From a gamma proteobacterium IMCC1989 (lineage in GTDB: Bacteria > Pseudomonadota > Gammaproteobacteria > Pseudomonadales > Cellvibrionaceae): a stretch of 53,658 nucleotides of DNA. Location: assembly GCA_000209515.2 (NCBI GenBank), contig AEVK01000116.1, forward strand, positions 1 through 53,658, in the 5' to 3' direction. The notes beneath the pieces were generated by a model. That model was not told where the DNA came from, made no database searches, and saw only the letters and a program-made list of their open reading frames with translations. The position numbers were made by a program, and so were the translations under genes. Position 1 is the first letter of the stretch; each line of letters opens with the position of its first letter. Positions 1 through 8,777 of the stretch are shown piece by piece.

Positions 1-909
1 TTCTAAAATGGCGCGCGCTCTTACAAACTGATAATTAATATTATCCGGTATGACTTTTTTAGCATATTGCCTTGCTAAGTTAAGCGCATCAATTTGTCGG
101 TTAGTGGTGAGCGGGTGTGTGAGTAAGAACTCGGGAGGCTTAGATGAAAAGCGAGTCAGTTTATCCATCTCCTCAAACATTTCTGCGGTGGCGTGTGGGC
201 TCATGCCGGCTTTGGCCATAATGCTCATGCCGATACGATCCGCCTCTCTTTCAAAAGAGCGAGTAAAGCGTAATTGCTGATCAATAGCATAGGCTTGCGT
301 AGCGGATATTGCCGCGGCACCTGCATCGCCATCACTGTTTGCGGCTAAAATAAGTCCCGCGAGTAAACCTGCCATTATTTTGAGTGTCTGTCCTTTTTGC
401 TTTTCTACGCCTCGCGCATAATGCCGTTGGCTTAAATGTGCTAATTCGTGACTAATCACCGACGCTAGTTGTTGCTCCGTTTTCGCGTATTGTAATAAAC
501 CGGTATGAATGCCTATGACGCCACCCGGTACTGCAAATGCATTGAGTGTAGAGTTTTTAGCAACGACGAGTGACAGGGAGGTATTGTAAATATCACTGTG
601 GGAGGCGAGTGTGCTGAGTAAGTCCTCTAGATAATATGTGATAATGGCATCGTTCGATGTAGGTACTTGCCGTCTATATTGTTTTAGCCAAGCAGCACCT
701 ATACGCTGCTCCTCAGCGGTAGCTGCCTGACTAATGCGACCAATACTAGGTAGTTGTATAGTGCTTGAAGAGTTGGTGATGGATTCGTTGCGAGTGCCTA
801 CCTCTTGCCCCCCCCCATTACCGGGTACAAGCTCAAGTGCAACGCTAGGGAGGGTTATTGCCACCGTTAATAAGACGAATAATCGTGCGTAGCGTATAAA
901 TAATTTAAT
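1..909 (-). CDS. BepA-like M48 family metalloprotease, C-terminus cut by window edge
   Basis: The minus strand is open from about 951 to the window edge. It encodes an exported zinc protease of the BepA/YfgC type, a family that assists or degrades outer-membrane proteins in the periplasm. Visible features are a hydrophobic signal sequence (KLFIRYARLFVLLTVAITL, then a small-residue cleavage region), the zinc motif HELAH at about 450-436 followed by SQRHYARGVEK, and downstream FEREADRIGM carrying the third metal ligand. There is no ATG, GTG or TTG before the signal peptide after the in-frame TAA at 954. The best start is ATT at 909, behind an AAGGGAGA ribosome site. A GTG at 864 would cut the signal peptide in half. 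A run of nine C (808-816) lies in frame. The gene is divergent from a TusA-like gene. Family call is confident; start is inferred. Confidence 0.85.
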   Translation of the reverse strand, partial: MKLFIRYARLFVLLTVAITLPSVALELVPGNGGGQEVGTRNESITNSSSTIQLPSIGRISQAATAEEQRIGAAWLKQYRRQVPTSNDAIITYYLEDLLSTLASHSDIYNTSLSLVVAKNSTLNAFAVPGGVIGIHTGLLQYAKTEQQLASVISHELAHLSQRHYARGVEKQKGQTLKIMAGLLAGLILAANSDGDAGAAAISATQAYAIDQQLRFTRSFEREADRIGMSIMAKAGMSPHATAEMFEEMDKLTRFSSKPPEFLLTHPLTTNRQIDALNLARQYAKKVIPDNINYQFVRARAILE

Positions 910-1025
910 GTAAATTTCTCCCTTGTATGCTGGTAAGTCATGCGGTATTTGTTATCCTACGGCAGCAAATGATTGACTGACACCATCAGACATAATAACG
1001 ATTATTGAGTTCACTATTTCCCCTT

Positions 1026-1253
1026 ATGATAATTGCAAAAACCATCGATGCAAAGGGCTTATCTTGCCCCTTGCCTTTACTGAAAGCTAAACAAGGTTTA
1101 CACCAAATTGACGCTGGCGAGTGTGTTGAAGTGCTGGCCACCGATGCAGGCTCTGTTCGCGATTTTCATGCTTTCGTAGCGTTAACTGCACATGTCATGG
1201 TTGAATTTTTGGAGCACCAAGACCATTATCGTTATGTTATTCAAAAAGCATGA
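1026..1253 (+). CDS. TusA/SirA-family sulfur carrier-like protein
   Basis: A small protein of about 75 residues with the hallmark GLSCPLPLLKAKQGL segment, in which the Cys-Pro-x-Pro motif carries the persulfide in TusA-family sulfur transfer proteins. It starts either at ATG 1026 or seven codons upstream at TTG 1005; neither has a strong ribosome site, and ATG is preferred because the family fold begins there. It lies between the divergent M48 protease and a PerM-type permease, a grouping commonly seen in gammaproteobacteria, and is usually not the main tRNA-thiolating TusA in that context. The specific sulfur acceptor cannot be read from sequence. Confidence 0.8.
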   Translation: MIIAKTIDAKGLSCPLPLLKAKQGLHQIDAGECVEVLATDAGSVRDFHAFVALTAHVMVEFLEHQDHYRYVIQKA

Positions 1254-1473
1254 GCTACCTAATATGAGCCATCAGTTTTTATTCAGGTAATCTGGCATAA
1301 GATCTCATCCGCGAATAAAACGTGGATAGGCGGGTGGAAGACGGATTGAGTTCATGTAATTCCATTCGATATATTAATAACCCAATAACTATTAATAAAG
1401 CGATTATCAAACACTTATTTTTCAAGACATTATTGATACCTAATATACATTTTTATCAGAGAGTTCTCATATC

Positions 1474-2571
1474 ATGATCCCTATTATTCGCACATGGATT
1501 GATCGTTATTTTCACAATGAAGAAGCGGTATTGGTTGTCGTGTTGTTAGCGCTGTCGTTTGTCGTTATATGGAGTTTGGGCGATGTTTTGGGGCCGGTGC
1601 TAGCAGCGATTATCATTGCTTTTTTAATGCAAGGAATGATGGTCTCGTTAAAAAATAAAGGTTTGCCTCATTGGTCTGCGGTGGCAGTAGCGATTACCTT
1701 TTTGATTAGTGTCATGGTGTTAGCGTTAGTGTTTATTATTCCCGCTTTGTGGGAGCAAGCACTGAGCTTATCAAAAGAGCTGCCACGCATGGTGACACAA
1801 GGGCGGGATTTATTGCTGCACTTACCTGAGTCTTATCCGACATTTATTACCGAGGGGCAGGTGGAGCAACTGATACTCCATGCCAGCACTCGATTAGCCT
1901 CATTTGGTCAGGTGGTCGTGTCATTTTCAGTGGCTAATTTACCGGTGTTGCTCACGGGTTTGTTATATATGGTATTAGTACCGTTACTGGTTTTTTTCTT
2001 TCTAAAAGATAGCCAGTCAATGCTCACTTGGGTTGGGTCTTTGCTGCCTAAAGAGCGGCCAGTGATGAATAAAATATTTGCCGAGATGAATCAGCAAATT
2101 GCTAATTATGTTCGCGGTAAAGTGATTGAGATTTTAGTGGTAGGTATTGTTTCCTATATATCTTTCACAATATTAGGGTTGAATTACGCCGTATTATTAG
2201 CCTTGGCAGTGGGCTTGTCGGTGGTTATTCCTTATGTAGGAGCTGTGCTGGTCACTATTCCTGTATTGCTTATCGGCTTCTTCCAGTGGGGATGGGGATA
2301 CGAACTGTTGTATCTCACCATTGTCTATTTTGTGATTCAAGGCTTGGACGGAAATGTCTTGGTGCCTTTACTATTTTCTGAAGCGGTTAAGCTTCACCCG
2401 GTAGCGATTATTTTAGCTGTATTAATTTTTGGTGGATTATGGGGGTTTTGGGGTGTGTTTTTTGCTATTCCTTTGGCGACACTGGTAAAAGCCATTATTA
2501 ATGCTTGGCCATCCCCGCAATCTGAGCGCGGCGGTTCATCACATGTAGAGATAGAAAAGCCAGTTAGCTAA
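1474..2571 (+). CDS. AI-2E/PerM family inner-membrane transporter
   Basis: A 365-aa polytopic membrane protein of the AI-2E transporter (PerM) family. Paired hydrophobic helices occur near residues 16-50 and 63-95, and a cluster of further helices fills the C-terminal half. Family-typical segments include LVPLLVFFFLKDS around 170-185, the VIPYVGAVLVTIPV turn around 253-265, and the LHPVAIILAVLIFGGLWGFWGVFFAIPLA region near the end. Members export or exchange small solutes, and some have been linked to autoinducer or sodium/proton movement; substrate is not predictable here. ATG 1474 is preceded by a GAGAG stretch. It follows the TusA-like gene after a 220-bp gap in which I see no further gene. 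Confidence 0.85.
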   Translation: MIPIIRTWIDRYFHNEEAVLVVVLLALSFVVIWSLGDVLGPVLAAIIIAFLMQGMMVSLKNKGLPHWSAVAVAITFLISVMVLALVFIIPALWEQALSLSKELPRMVTQGRDLLLHLPESYPTFITEGQVEQLILHASTRLASFGQVVVSFSVANLPVLLTGLLYMVLVPLLVFFFLKDSQSMLTWVGSLLPKERPVMNKIFAEMNQQIANYVRGKVIEILVVGIVSYISFTILGLNYAVLLALAVGLSVVIPYVGAVLVTIPVLLIGFFQWGWGYELLYLTIVYFVIQGLDGNVLVPLLFSEAVKLHPVAIILAVLIFGGLWGFWGVFFAIPLATLVKAIINAWPSPQSERGGSSHVEIEKPVS

Positions 2572-2657
2572 TTTCTACGTATTAAAGTACGTACAGTTAA
2601 TGTTGTTTAGCACAGTATGCTCGATGATATTTTTATTTATTCAAGGTTATTACTTTT

Positions 2658-5633
2658 ATGCTAGATTTTTCTTGGTCAGGAGTTCTGCTGTCGTATCGTT
2701 TTCGAACCGTAGTATTAACAACCGCTTTGATTGGGGGAGTGGTTATATCCAGTATTTTTTCTCCGTTATCTAATGCAATGAGTTCGTCGCCTAGTGATAT
2801 ATCCGATGTGCAAGATATCAATATGCAAACTGAGCCTAATAAAAAAAATGCCAGAAAAATTAATGCCGAAAATAATTCTGTTGAAATAGAAAAAGGTCAA
2901 ATAGATGATCGTGAGTATCATTATATGGTCTTGGATAATCAGCTTAAAGTGTTACTGATATCCGATCCGCAAGCAGATAAAGCGGCAGCTTCTCTTGATG
3001 TACATGTAGGAAGCTCCGATGATCCCGCTGACCGAGAAGGGCTCGCACATTTTTTAGAGCATATGTTGTTTTTGGGGACAGAAAAATATCCAGAAGCGGC
3101 TGCCTATCAAGCCTTTATTGATAATAATGCCGGCAGTCATAATGCTTACACCAGTGCCGAACATACTAATTATTTTTTTGATATAGATGCTGAGCAGCTA
3201 GAACCTGCGCTTGATCGTTTCGCGCAATTTTTTATTGCTCCGTTATTTGATCAAGCTTACGTTGATCGTGAGCGCAATGCCGTGCATTCGGAATATCAAG
3301 CAAAAATAAAAGATGATTCCCGTCGTGGTTACGATGTGTACCGTCAACAAATAAACCCTCAGCATCCTTATGCTAAATTTAGCGTCGGTAGTGTAGAAAC
3401 ACTTGCTAATAGACCTAACGATAACGTGCGAGATGATCTACTTGAGTTCTATCAAGCACATTATTCATCTCATCAAATGGCCTTGGTAGTACTGGGCAAA
3501 GAGTCCATTAGTGACCTAGAAAAAATAGTCAACGATCGTTTTGTGCAAATTCCTTTGCGTGATGTTAAGCAAGATGATGTATTTATCCCTTTGTTTGATT
3601 CAGCGCGTTTACCGTTCGAAGTCATCAGTAAACCAATAAAAGATACTCGACAAATGTCGATGGTATTTCCATTGCCTTCAGTGAAGGCTTATTACGGCGA
3701 AAAACCGTTGAGCTATTTGGGTTCGTTGTTGGGGCACGAAGGTGAAGGAAGTGTACTGTCGCTTTTGAAAGCCAAGGGCTGGGCCGAAGGTTTATCGGCG
3801 GGTGGTGGTGATGCGGGTGCGGGTAATGCGACCTTCAACGTCAGTGTTAGTTTAACAAAAGAAGGTGTAAAGCATCGGGCAGATATTCGTTCGGTGGTTT
3901 TTCATGCTCTAGACGTTATTAAGCAAAGTGGTATTGAAGAATGGCGTTACGCAGAAGAGCAGAGTATGGCTAACATTGCTTTTCAATTCCGAGAAAAGGG
4001 CAGAGCGATTAGCGCGGTAAGTAGTCTTGCCGATAGCTTGCATGACTATCCTGCAGCCGAAGTGATTAGCGCCAACTATCGTTACACACGTTTCGATGCA
4101 GAGTTAATTGAGGGGCTCTTATCGAGAATGACGCCGAATAACCTTTTCGTCAGTACAGTATTTCCCGAAGTAGAAACTGATCAAATAACAGAAAAATATC
4201 AAGTCCCTTATACCGTTCAACCCCTACGTGCTGAGCGCGTAGTGCTACCGGATGCATTAATTCAGCAGTACGCTCTACCGGCTAAAAACATTTTTATCCC
4301 TACTAATGCAGAGTTGTTTGAGACTGATAAAACGTTATCGATACCGAAAAAAGTCGTCTTAAAAACAGTCTCAGATGATGAAGCTGAATCTATTTTATGG
4401 ATTAAACAAGATGTCAGTTTTAAGGTGCCTAAAGCGAATGCTTTTGTACGTGTGCAGTCACCGTTAGCCGCATCGTCTCCCCGTTCTTCTGCGCTAAATC
4501 AGTTGCTCATTAATATGATCAACGACCAGCTCAATGAAAATAGCTACCCAGCCTCTTTGGCGGGACTTGGCTATTCCTTGTCGCCTAACAGCCGTGGTTT
4601 TGATGTTAGCGTGCAAGGCTATAACAATAAAATGCCAGTATTGCTGGCAATGTTGAGTGCGCAGGTACAACAACCGGTGTTATCCGTCGATCGTTTTGAT
4701 CAATTAAAAATCGAGCTAACTAGACAGCTTAACAACACGCAGCAACAAACACCTTACAAGCAACTCTTTGGTCAGTTACCAGTTAGCTTGTTTTCCCCTT
4801 ATGCTTCCGATAGTCGTATTGTCAAAGAGCTTGAGACTATCAGTTTTCAGGAACTCAAGGATTTTGCTTCTCGTTGGTTGCAGGGCGCCCAAGTGAGCGC
4901 GTTGATTTATGGTAATGTGAATAGCGACGACGAGAGTCTGTGGCAGTCGACGTTACAAGAGTGGGTGCAACTGGGCGATCAAGCGCTTGCGTCAGCAGAA
5001 GTAGTTAAGTTTCCTGTTCTCGAAGAGGGCGCCAAACACATTCCGCAGGTGAGCCTGAATGTTGATCACGGAGATACGGCGGTCGGCTTATATGTCCAAG
5101 GGACAAGCGATAGTTTGTCAAATCAAGCGAATATGGTGTTGCTACGGCAAGTGCTGGATTCGGCATTCTATTCGCAATTACGCACCGAGCAGCAATTAGG
5201 TTACATCGTTTTTCTAACAAGCATGACGATTAAAGATGTGCCAGGTTCTTTTTTCATCGTGCAGTCACCGAGTGCCTCCGTAGATGAGATTAAGCAGGCG
5301 ATAGAGGCATTTTTAAATCAATCAGAAGTGTTGATACCCGATGATTTAAGTGGCTTCAAGCGTTCCGTTTCCACTAAATTACTCGAAACACCACAAACAT
5401 TGTCAGCAAAGGCCAGCCGGTATTGGCAGAATGTATTGAAGTCCAATGAAGACTTTGATTATCGTGATAGCTTGGTTGAGCAAATTAATGACATCAATTC
5501 GCAACAATTACGTGCCTATTATAAGAGCACCTTATTAAATTCAGAGCGTTTAATGTGGTTTGTTGCCAATAAAGACGTCGCAAGCAAAGAAATAATATTT
5601 AGTGAAGAGCAGGAATATTATCGTTATCGGTAA
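2658..5633 (+). CDS. Pitrilysin/insulinase-like M16 zinc metallopeptidase
   Basis: A 991-residue M16 peptidase close in length to pitrilysin (PtrA). The inverted zinc motif HFLEH lies at residues 131-135, and the third ligand Glu212 follows exactly 76 residues after His135, the classical HxxEHx76E spacing. The N-terminus has a hydrophobic segment at about residues 18-36, so the enzyme is exported or membrane-anchored to the periplasmic side. The mature region begins with a low-complexity Ser/Asn/Lys linker. The C-terminal half shows the inactive M16 repeats, including the LRTEQQLGYIVF motif typical of insulysins. Likely role is periplasmic degradation of small polypeptides. It stands alone, 86 bp after the permease gene. 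Confidence 0.9.
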   Translation: MLDFSWSGVLLSYRFRTVVLTTALIGGVVISSIFSPLSNAMSSSPSDISDVQDINMQTEPNKKNARKINAENNSVEIEKGQIDDREYHYMVLDNQLKVLLISDPQADKAAASLDVHVGSSDDPADREGLAHFLEHMLFLGTEKYPEAAAYQAFIDNNAGSHNAYTSAEHTNYFFDIDAEQLEPALDRFAQFFIAPLFDQAYVDRERNAVHSEYQAKIKDDSRRGYDVYRQQINPQHPYAKFSVGSVETLANRPNDNVRDDLLEFYQAHYSSHQMALVVLGKESISDLEKIVNDRFVQIPLRDVKQDDVFIPLFDSARLPFEVISKPIKDTRQMSMVFPLPSVKAYYGEKPLSYLGSLLGHEGEGSVLSLLKAKGWAEGLSAGGGDAGAGNATFNVSVSLTKEGVKHRADIRSVVFHALDVIKQSGIEEWRYAEEQSMANIAFQFREKGRAISAVSSLADSLHDYPAAEVISANYRYTRFDAELIEGLLSRMTPNNLFVSTVFPEVETDQITEKYQVPYTVQPLRAERVVLPDALIQQYALPAKNIFIPTNAELFETDKTLSIPKKVVLKTVSDDEAESILWIKQDVSFKVPKANAFVRVQSPLAASSPRSSALNQLLINMINDQLNENSYPASLAGLGYSLSPNSRGFDVSVQGYNNKMPVLLAMLSAQVQQPVLSVDRFDQLKIELTRQLNNTQQQTPYKQLFGQLPVSLFSPYASDSRIVKELETISFQELKDFASRWLQGAQVSALIYGNVNSDDESLWQSTLQEWVQLGDQALASAEVVKFPVLEEGAKHIPQVSLNVDHGDTAVGLYVQGTSDSLSNQANMVLLRQVLDSAFYSQLRTEQQLGYIVFLTSMTIKDVPGSFFIVQSPSASVDEIKQAIEAFLNQSEVLIPDDLSGFKRSVSTKLLETPQTLSAKASRYWQNVLKSNEDFDYRDSLVEQINDINSQQLRAYYKSTLLNSERLMWFVANKDVASKEIIFSEEQEYYRYR

Positions 5634-5944
5634 TTGTCTGAATAATCAGCTAAATGGCTGGTGTAATGATTGGCGCTCAATTTCGGGGTTAACGCTCAGC
5701 TTAAAAGCAGGTATGTAAAACAGGTATGTAAAAGCAAATGTAAAAAGCTATTAAACTCAAAAATAGCTTCTATACTAAAGTGTGTGGTTCATTAGCGTGT
5801 AGTTGATTTGCTGTTTTTTGTAGTTTTATTACATTTTGAGAGGGTTAGTTTTACATAAAACAAGAGATTTTCCGTAGATTTTAATAAGATTTCCTGTTTT
5901 TACGAAAGTATTTGCAAAAGCTACAGCGGTTAAAGTGGGTCACA
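5634..5944. other. Gap upstream of aceE with a 13-bp tandem repeat
   Basis: No gene is visible in this AT-rich stretch. It contains a direct repeat: the 13-base unit CAGGTATGTAAAA occurs at 5708-5720 and again immediately at 5721-5733, followed by a degenerate third copy (GCAAATGTAAAA) at 5734-5745. No convincing PdhR-type operator was found, but the repeats could serve as protein-binding sites. Confidence 0.5.
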
Positions 5945-5973
5945 TTGAAACTAAGCGGGAAGTTGTGTAAGAT
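5945..5973 (+). promoter_or_regulatory. Predicted sigma70 promoter of aceEF
   Basis: TTGAAA (5945-5950) and TAAGAT (5968-5973) are separated by exactly 17 bases, a good match to the sigma70 consensus. Transcription would begin near 5980, leaving a leader of about 120 bases before the aceE ATG with its AGGAGAG ribosome site at 6091-6097. Confidence 0.55.
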
Positions 5974-6100
5974 TACTACATAATTATTGATAGGTTTTTA
6001 TCTTTTAGGCTCGCGTGTCTCGCTTGATCCCTACCATCAATAGCTCAGAATTCGTTTATCACATCTGACAAGCTCGTTAGCTTGTTCTTTAGGAGAGAAA

Positions 6101-8746
6101 ATGGCCCACGATATTGAATCTCAAGAATGGCTTGATGCGCTGTCATCATTAGTCAAACATGCCGGAAAGCAGCGTGCTTCCGAAATCCTTCAGCAACTGA
6201 GCGAACAAGCGGGTAGTGAAGGTGTTGATGTTCCCTCTCTTATACGTACTCCCTACGTAAACACCATCGCGACAGAAAATGAAATCAAAGCACCGGGTAA
6301 GCCGGATATGGATCGCCGCATTCGCTCATTGATTCGTTGGAATGCGATGGCGATGGTAATGAAAGCCAATAGTAACGACGATGGCTTAGGTGGGCACATC
6401 GCCTCTTATCAGTCGGCGGCAGTGTTATATGAAACAGGTTTTGAATATTTTTTCCACGCCGACGGCAATGGTCGTTTGGGCGATTTAGTGTATTACCAAG
6501 GCCATAGTTCACCGGGCATGTATGCACGTTCTTATTTGGAAGGGCGTTTAGATGAAGAGCAGTTAGATAACTTCCGTCGCGAAGTGGATGGCAAAGGCTT
6601 ATCGTCTTATCCTCACCCATGGCTTATGCCGGACTACTGGCAGTTCCCGACTGTATCAATGGGCTTAGGCCCTATTACTGCTATTTATCAGGCGCGTTTT
6701 ATGCGCTACTTAACCGCACGTGGTTTGGTAGAAGAAAATAAAGCCCGCAAGGTGTGGGCATTTCTAGGTGATGGCGAATGTGATGAGCCAGAAACTTTGG
6801 GCGCTATTTCTTTGGCTGCTCGCGAAAACCTAGACAACCTTACTTTTGTGATTAACTGTAACCTACAGCGTTTAGATGGCCCTGTTCGTGGTAACGGTAA
6901 AATTGTACAAGAGCTAGAAGGCGTTTTCCGCGGTGCGGGTTGGAATGTGATCAAAGTGCTTTGGGGCGCTGGCTGGGATCGTTTATTAGAGAAAGATACT
7001 ACTGGCTTGCTCGTTAAGCGTATGAACGAAGTCGTTGATGGTGAACTACAGGCATGTAAGGCTCACGGTGGCGCGTATACTCGTGAACATTTCTTCGGTA
7101 AATATCCAGAGCTACTTGAGCTAGTCAGTGATATGAGCGATGAAGAGATTTATCAACTAAATCGTGGTGGTAACTCTGCGGATAAAGTGTACGCAGCTTA
7201 CGCACAAGCGGTAGCTCACAAAGGTCAGCCAACGGTTGTGCTTGCACAAACGGTTAAAGGTTATGGCATGGGTGAAGCGGGTGAAGCGATTAATGAAACT
7301 CACTCTGTCAAAAAACTCGATGCCGAAAGCTTGAAGCAATTTCGTGATCGCTTTGGTCTGCCTTTCTCTGATGAAGAGTTAAAAGGCCTACCGTACTATC
7401 GCCCAGCGGCAGATAGCCCGGAGATGATTTATTTACACGAGCAACGTAAAAAATTAGGTGGCTATTTACCTGCGCGTCGTAGCGAAGTAGAAGAATTGAC
7501 TATTCCTGCCCTAGATGCATTTAAATCACAGCTAACCGGTACGGGTGATCGTCAAATTTCAACCACTATGTCATTTGTTCGTATTTTATCGACCTTGGTA
7601 AAAGACAAGCAAATGGGTAAGCGTGTGGTGCCCATTGTGCCAGACGAAGCACGAACCTTTGGCATGGAAGGTATGTTCCGCCAAGTAGGTATTTACGCCG
7701 CGGCGGGTCAAAAGTATGTACCTCATGACTCAGAACAAATCATGTTCTATAAAGAAGATGAAAAAGGTCAAATCTTAGAAGAAGGCATCAACGAAGCGGG
7801 CGCCATGTCATCATGGATTGCTGCTGCCACGTCTTATAGTACCAATGGCGTGTCTACCATTCCGTTCTATATCTACTACTCTATGTTCGGATTTCAGCGT
7901 ATTGGTGATCTTGCGTGGTTAGCGGGCGATATGCAGGCGCGTGGCTTTATGATTGGTGCGACGGCTGGTCGTACTACATTGAACGGCGAGGGTTTGCAGC
8001 ACGAAGATGGTCATAGTTTGCTGATGGCGAACACTATACCTAACTGCAAATCTTATGATCCTACTTATAACTACGAGCTAGCCGTGATCATCCAAGACGG
8101 TATGCAGCGCATGTATGGCGATAAAGAAAATTGCTTTTACTACGTGACTACCATGAATGAGAACTACCAGCACCCTGAAATGCCAAAAGGCGTGGAAGAA
8201 GGTATCATCAAAGGTATCTATCAGTTACAAGCCGGTAAGAGTAAGAAGAAAAACCGCGTACAGCTAATGGGTTCGGGCACTATTTTACGTGAAGTAGAAG
8301 CCGCAGCAGATATTCTACGTAACGATTATGGCGTAGAAGCGGACGTGTGGAGTGTGACCAGTGTGAACGAATTGGTGCGCGAAGGCCAAGATGTGAATCG
8401 CTACAATATGATGCACCCCGAAGCAGAAGCAAAAGTGTCTTATGTGTCACAACAATTAGCCGACGCGAAAGGCCCTGTCGTTGCCGCATCTGATTATATG
8501 AAAATTCATTTTGAGCAGTTACGTGATTTTATACCTGCATCGTTTACGGTATTAGGTACCGACGGTTTTGGTCGCAGTGATAGCCGTGAACAGCTACGCC
8601 GCTTCTTTGAAGTGAATCGTTATTATGTCACAGTCGCTGCACTAAAAGCCTTGGCGGATGAAGGTAAAATTAAAGCAAGCGTTGTAAGCAAGGCGATTAA
8701 GGACTTCGGTCTTGATGCTGATAAAGTTAACCCGATGAGTGTGTAA
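6101..8746 (+). CDS. aceE: Pyruvate dehydrogenase E1 component, homodimeric type
   Basis: An 881-aa thiamine-diphosphate enzyme that decarboxylates pyruvate and reductively acetylates the lipoyl groups of E2 in the pyruvate dehydrogenase complex, in the cytosol. Length and alignment match the single-chain E1 of proteobacteria (E. coli about 887 aa). The ThDP/Mg motif starts with GDGE at residues 223-226 and ends with the NCN about 30 residues later. Conserved active-site histidines appear in GGHIAS (His99) and QGHSSPG (His135), and the segment GRTTLNGEGLQHEDGHS is the expected second-half loop. ATG 6101 has a clear AGGAGAG site. It is 31 bp upstream of aceF, clearly one operon. Confidence 0.97.
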   Translation: MAHDIESQEWLDALSSLVKHAGKQRASEILQQLSEQAGSEGVDVPSLIRTPYVNTIATENEIKAPGKPDMDRRIRSLIRWNAMAMVMKANSNDDGLGGHIASYQSAAVLYETGFEYFFHADGNGRLGDLVYYQGHSSPGMYARSYLEGRLDEEQLDNFRREVDGKGLSSYPHPWLMPDYWQFPTVSMGLGPITAIYQARFMRYLTARGLVEENKARKVWAFLGDGECDEPETLGAISLAARENLDNLTFVINCNLQRLDGPVRGNGKIVQELEGVFRGAGWNVIKVLWGAGWDRLLEKDTTGLLVKRMNEVVDGELQACKAHGGAYTREHFFGKYPELLELVSDMSDEEIYQLNRGGNSADKVYAAYAQAVAHKGQPTVVLAQTVKGYGMGEAGEAINETHSVKKLDAESLKQFRDRFGLPFSDEELKGLPYYRPAADSPEMIYLHEQRKKLGGYLPARRSEVEELTIPALDAFKSQLTGTGDRQISTTMSFVRILSTLVKDKQMGKRVVPIVPDEARTFGMEGMFRQVGIYAAAGQKYVPHDSEQIMFYKEDEKGQILEEGINEAGAMSSWIAAATSYSTNGVSTIPFYIYYSMFGFQRIGDLAWLAGDMQARGFMIGATAGRTTLNGEGLQHEDGHSLLMANTIPNCKSYDPTYNYELAVIIQDGMQRMYGDKENCFYYVTTMNENYQHPEMPKGVEEGIIKGIYQLQAGKSKKKNRVQLMGSGTILREVEAAADILRNDYGVEADVWSVTSVNELVREGQDVNRYNMMHPEAEAKVSYVSQQLADAKGPVVAASDYMKIHFEQLRDFIPASFTVLGTDGFGRSDSREQLRRFFEVNRYYVTVAALKALADEGKIKASVVSKAIKDFGLDADKVNPMSV

Positions 8747-8777
8747 ACACTCATCACATGCTAGGAGATAAACAACA

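Noticed and set aside
5634-6100. PdhR-type operator upstream of aceE
   Set aside because: No AATTGGT-type palindrome was found near the promoter.
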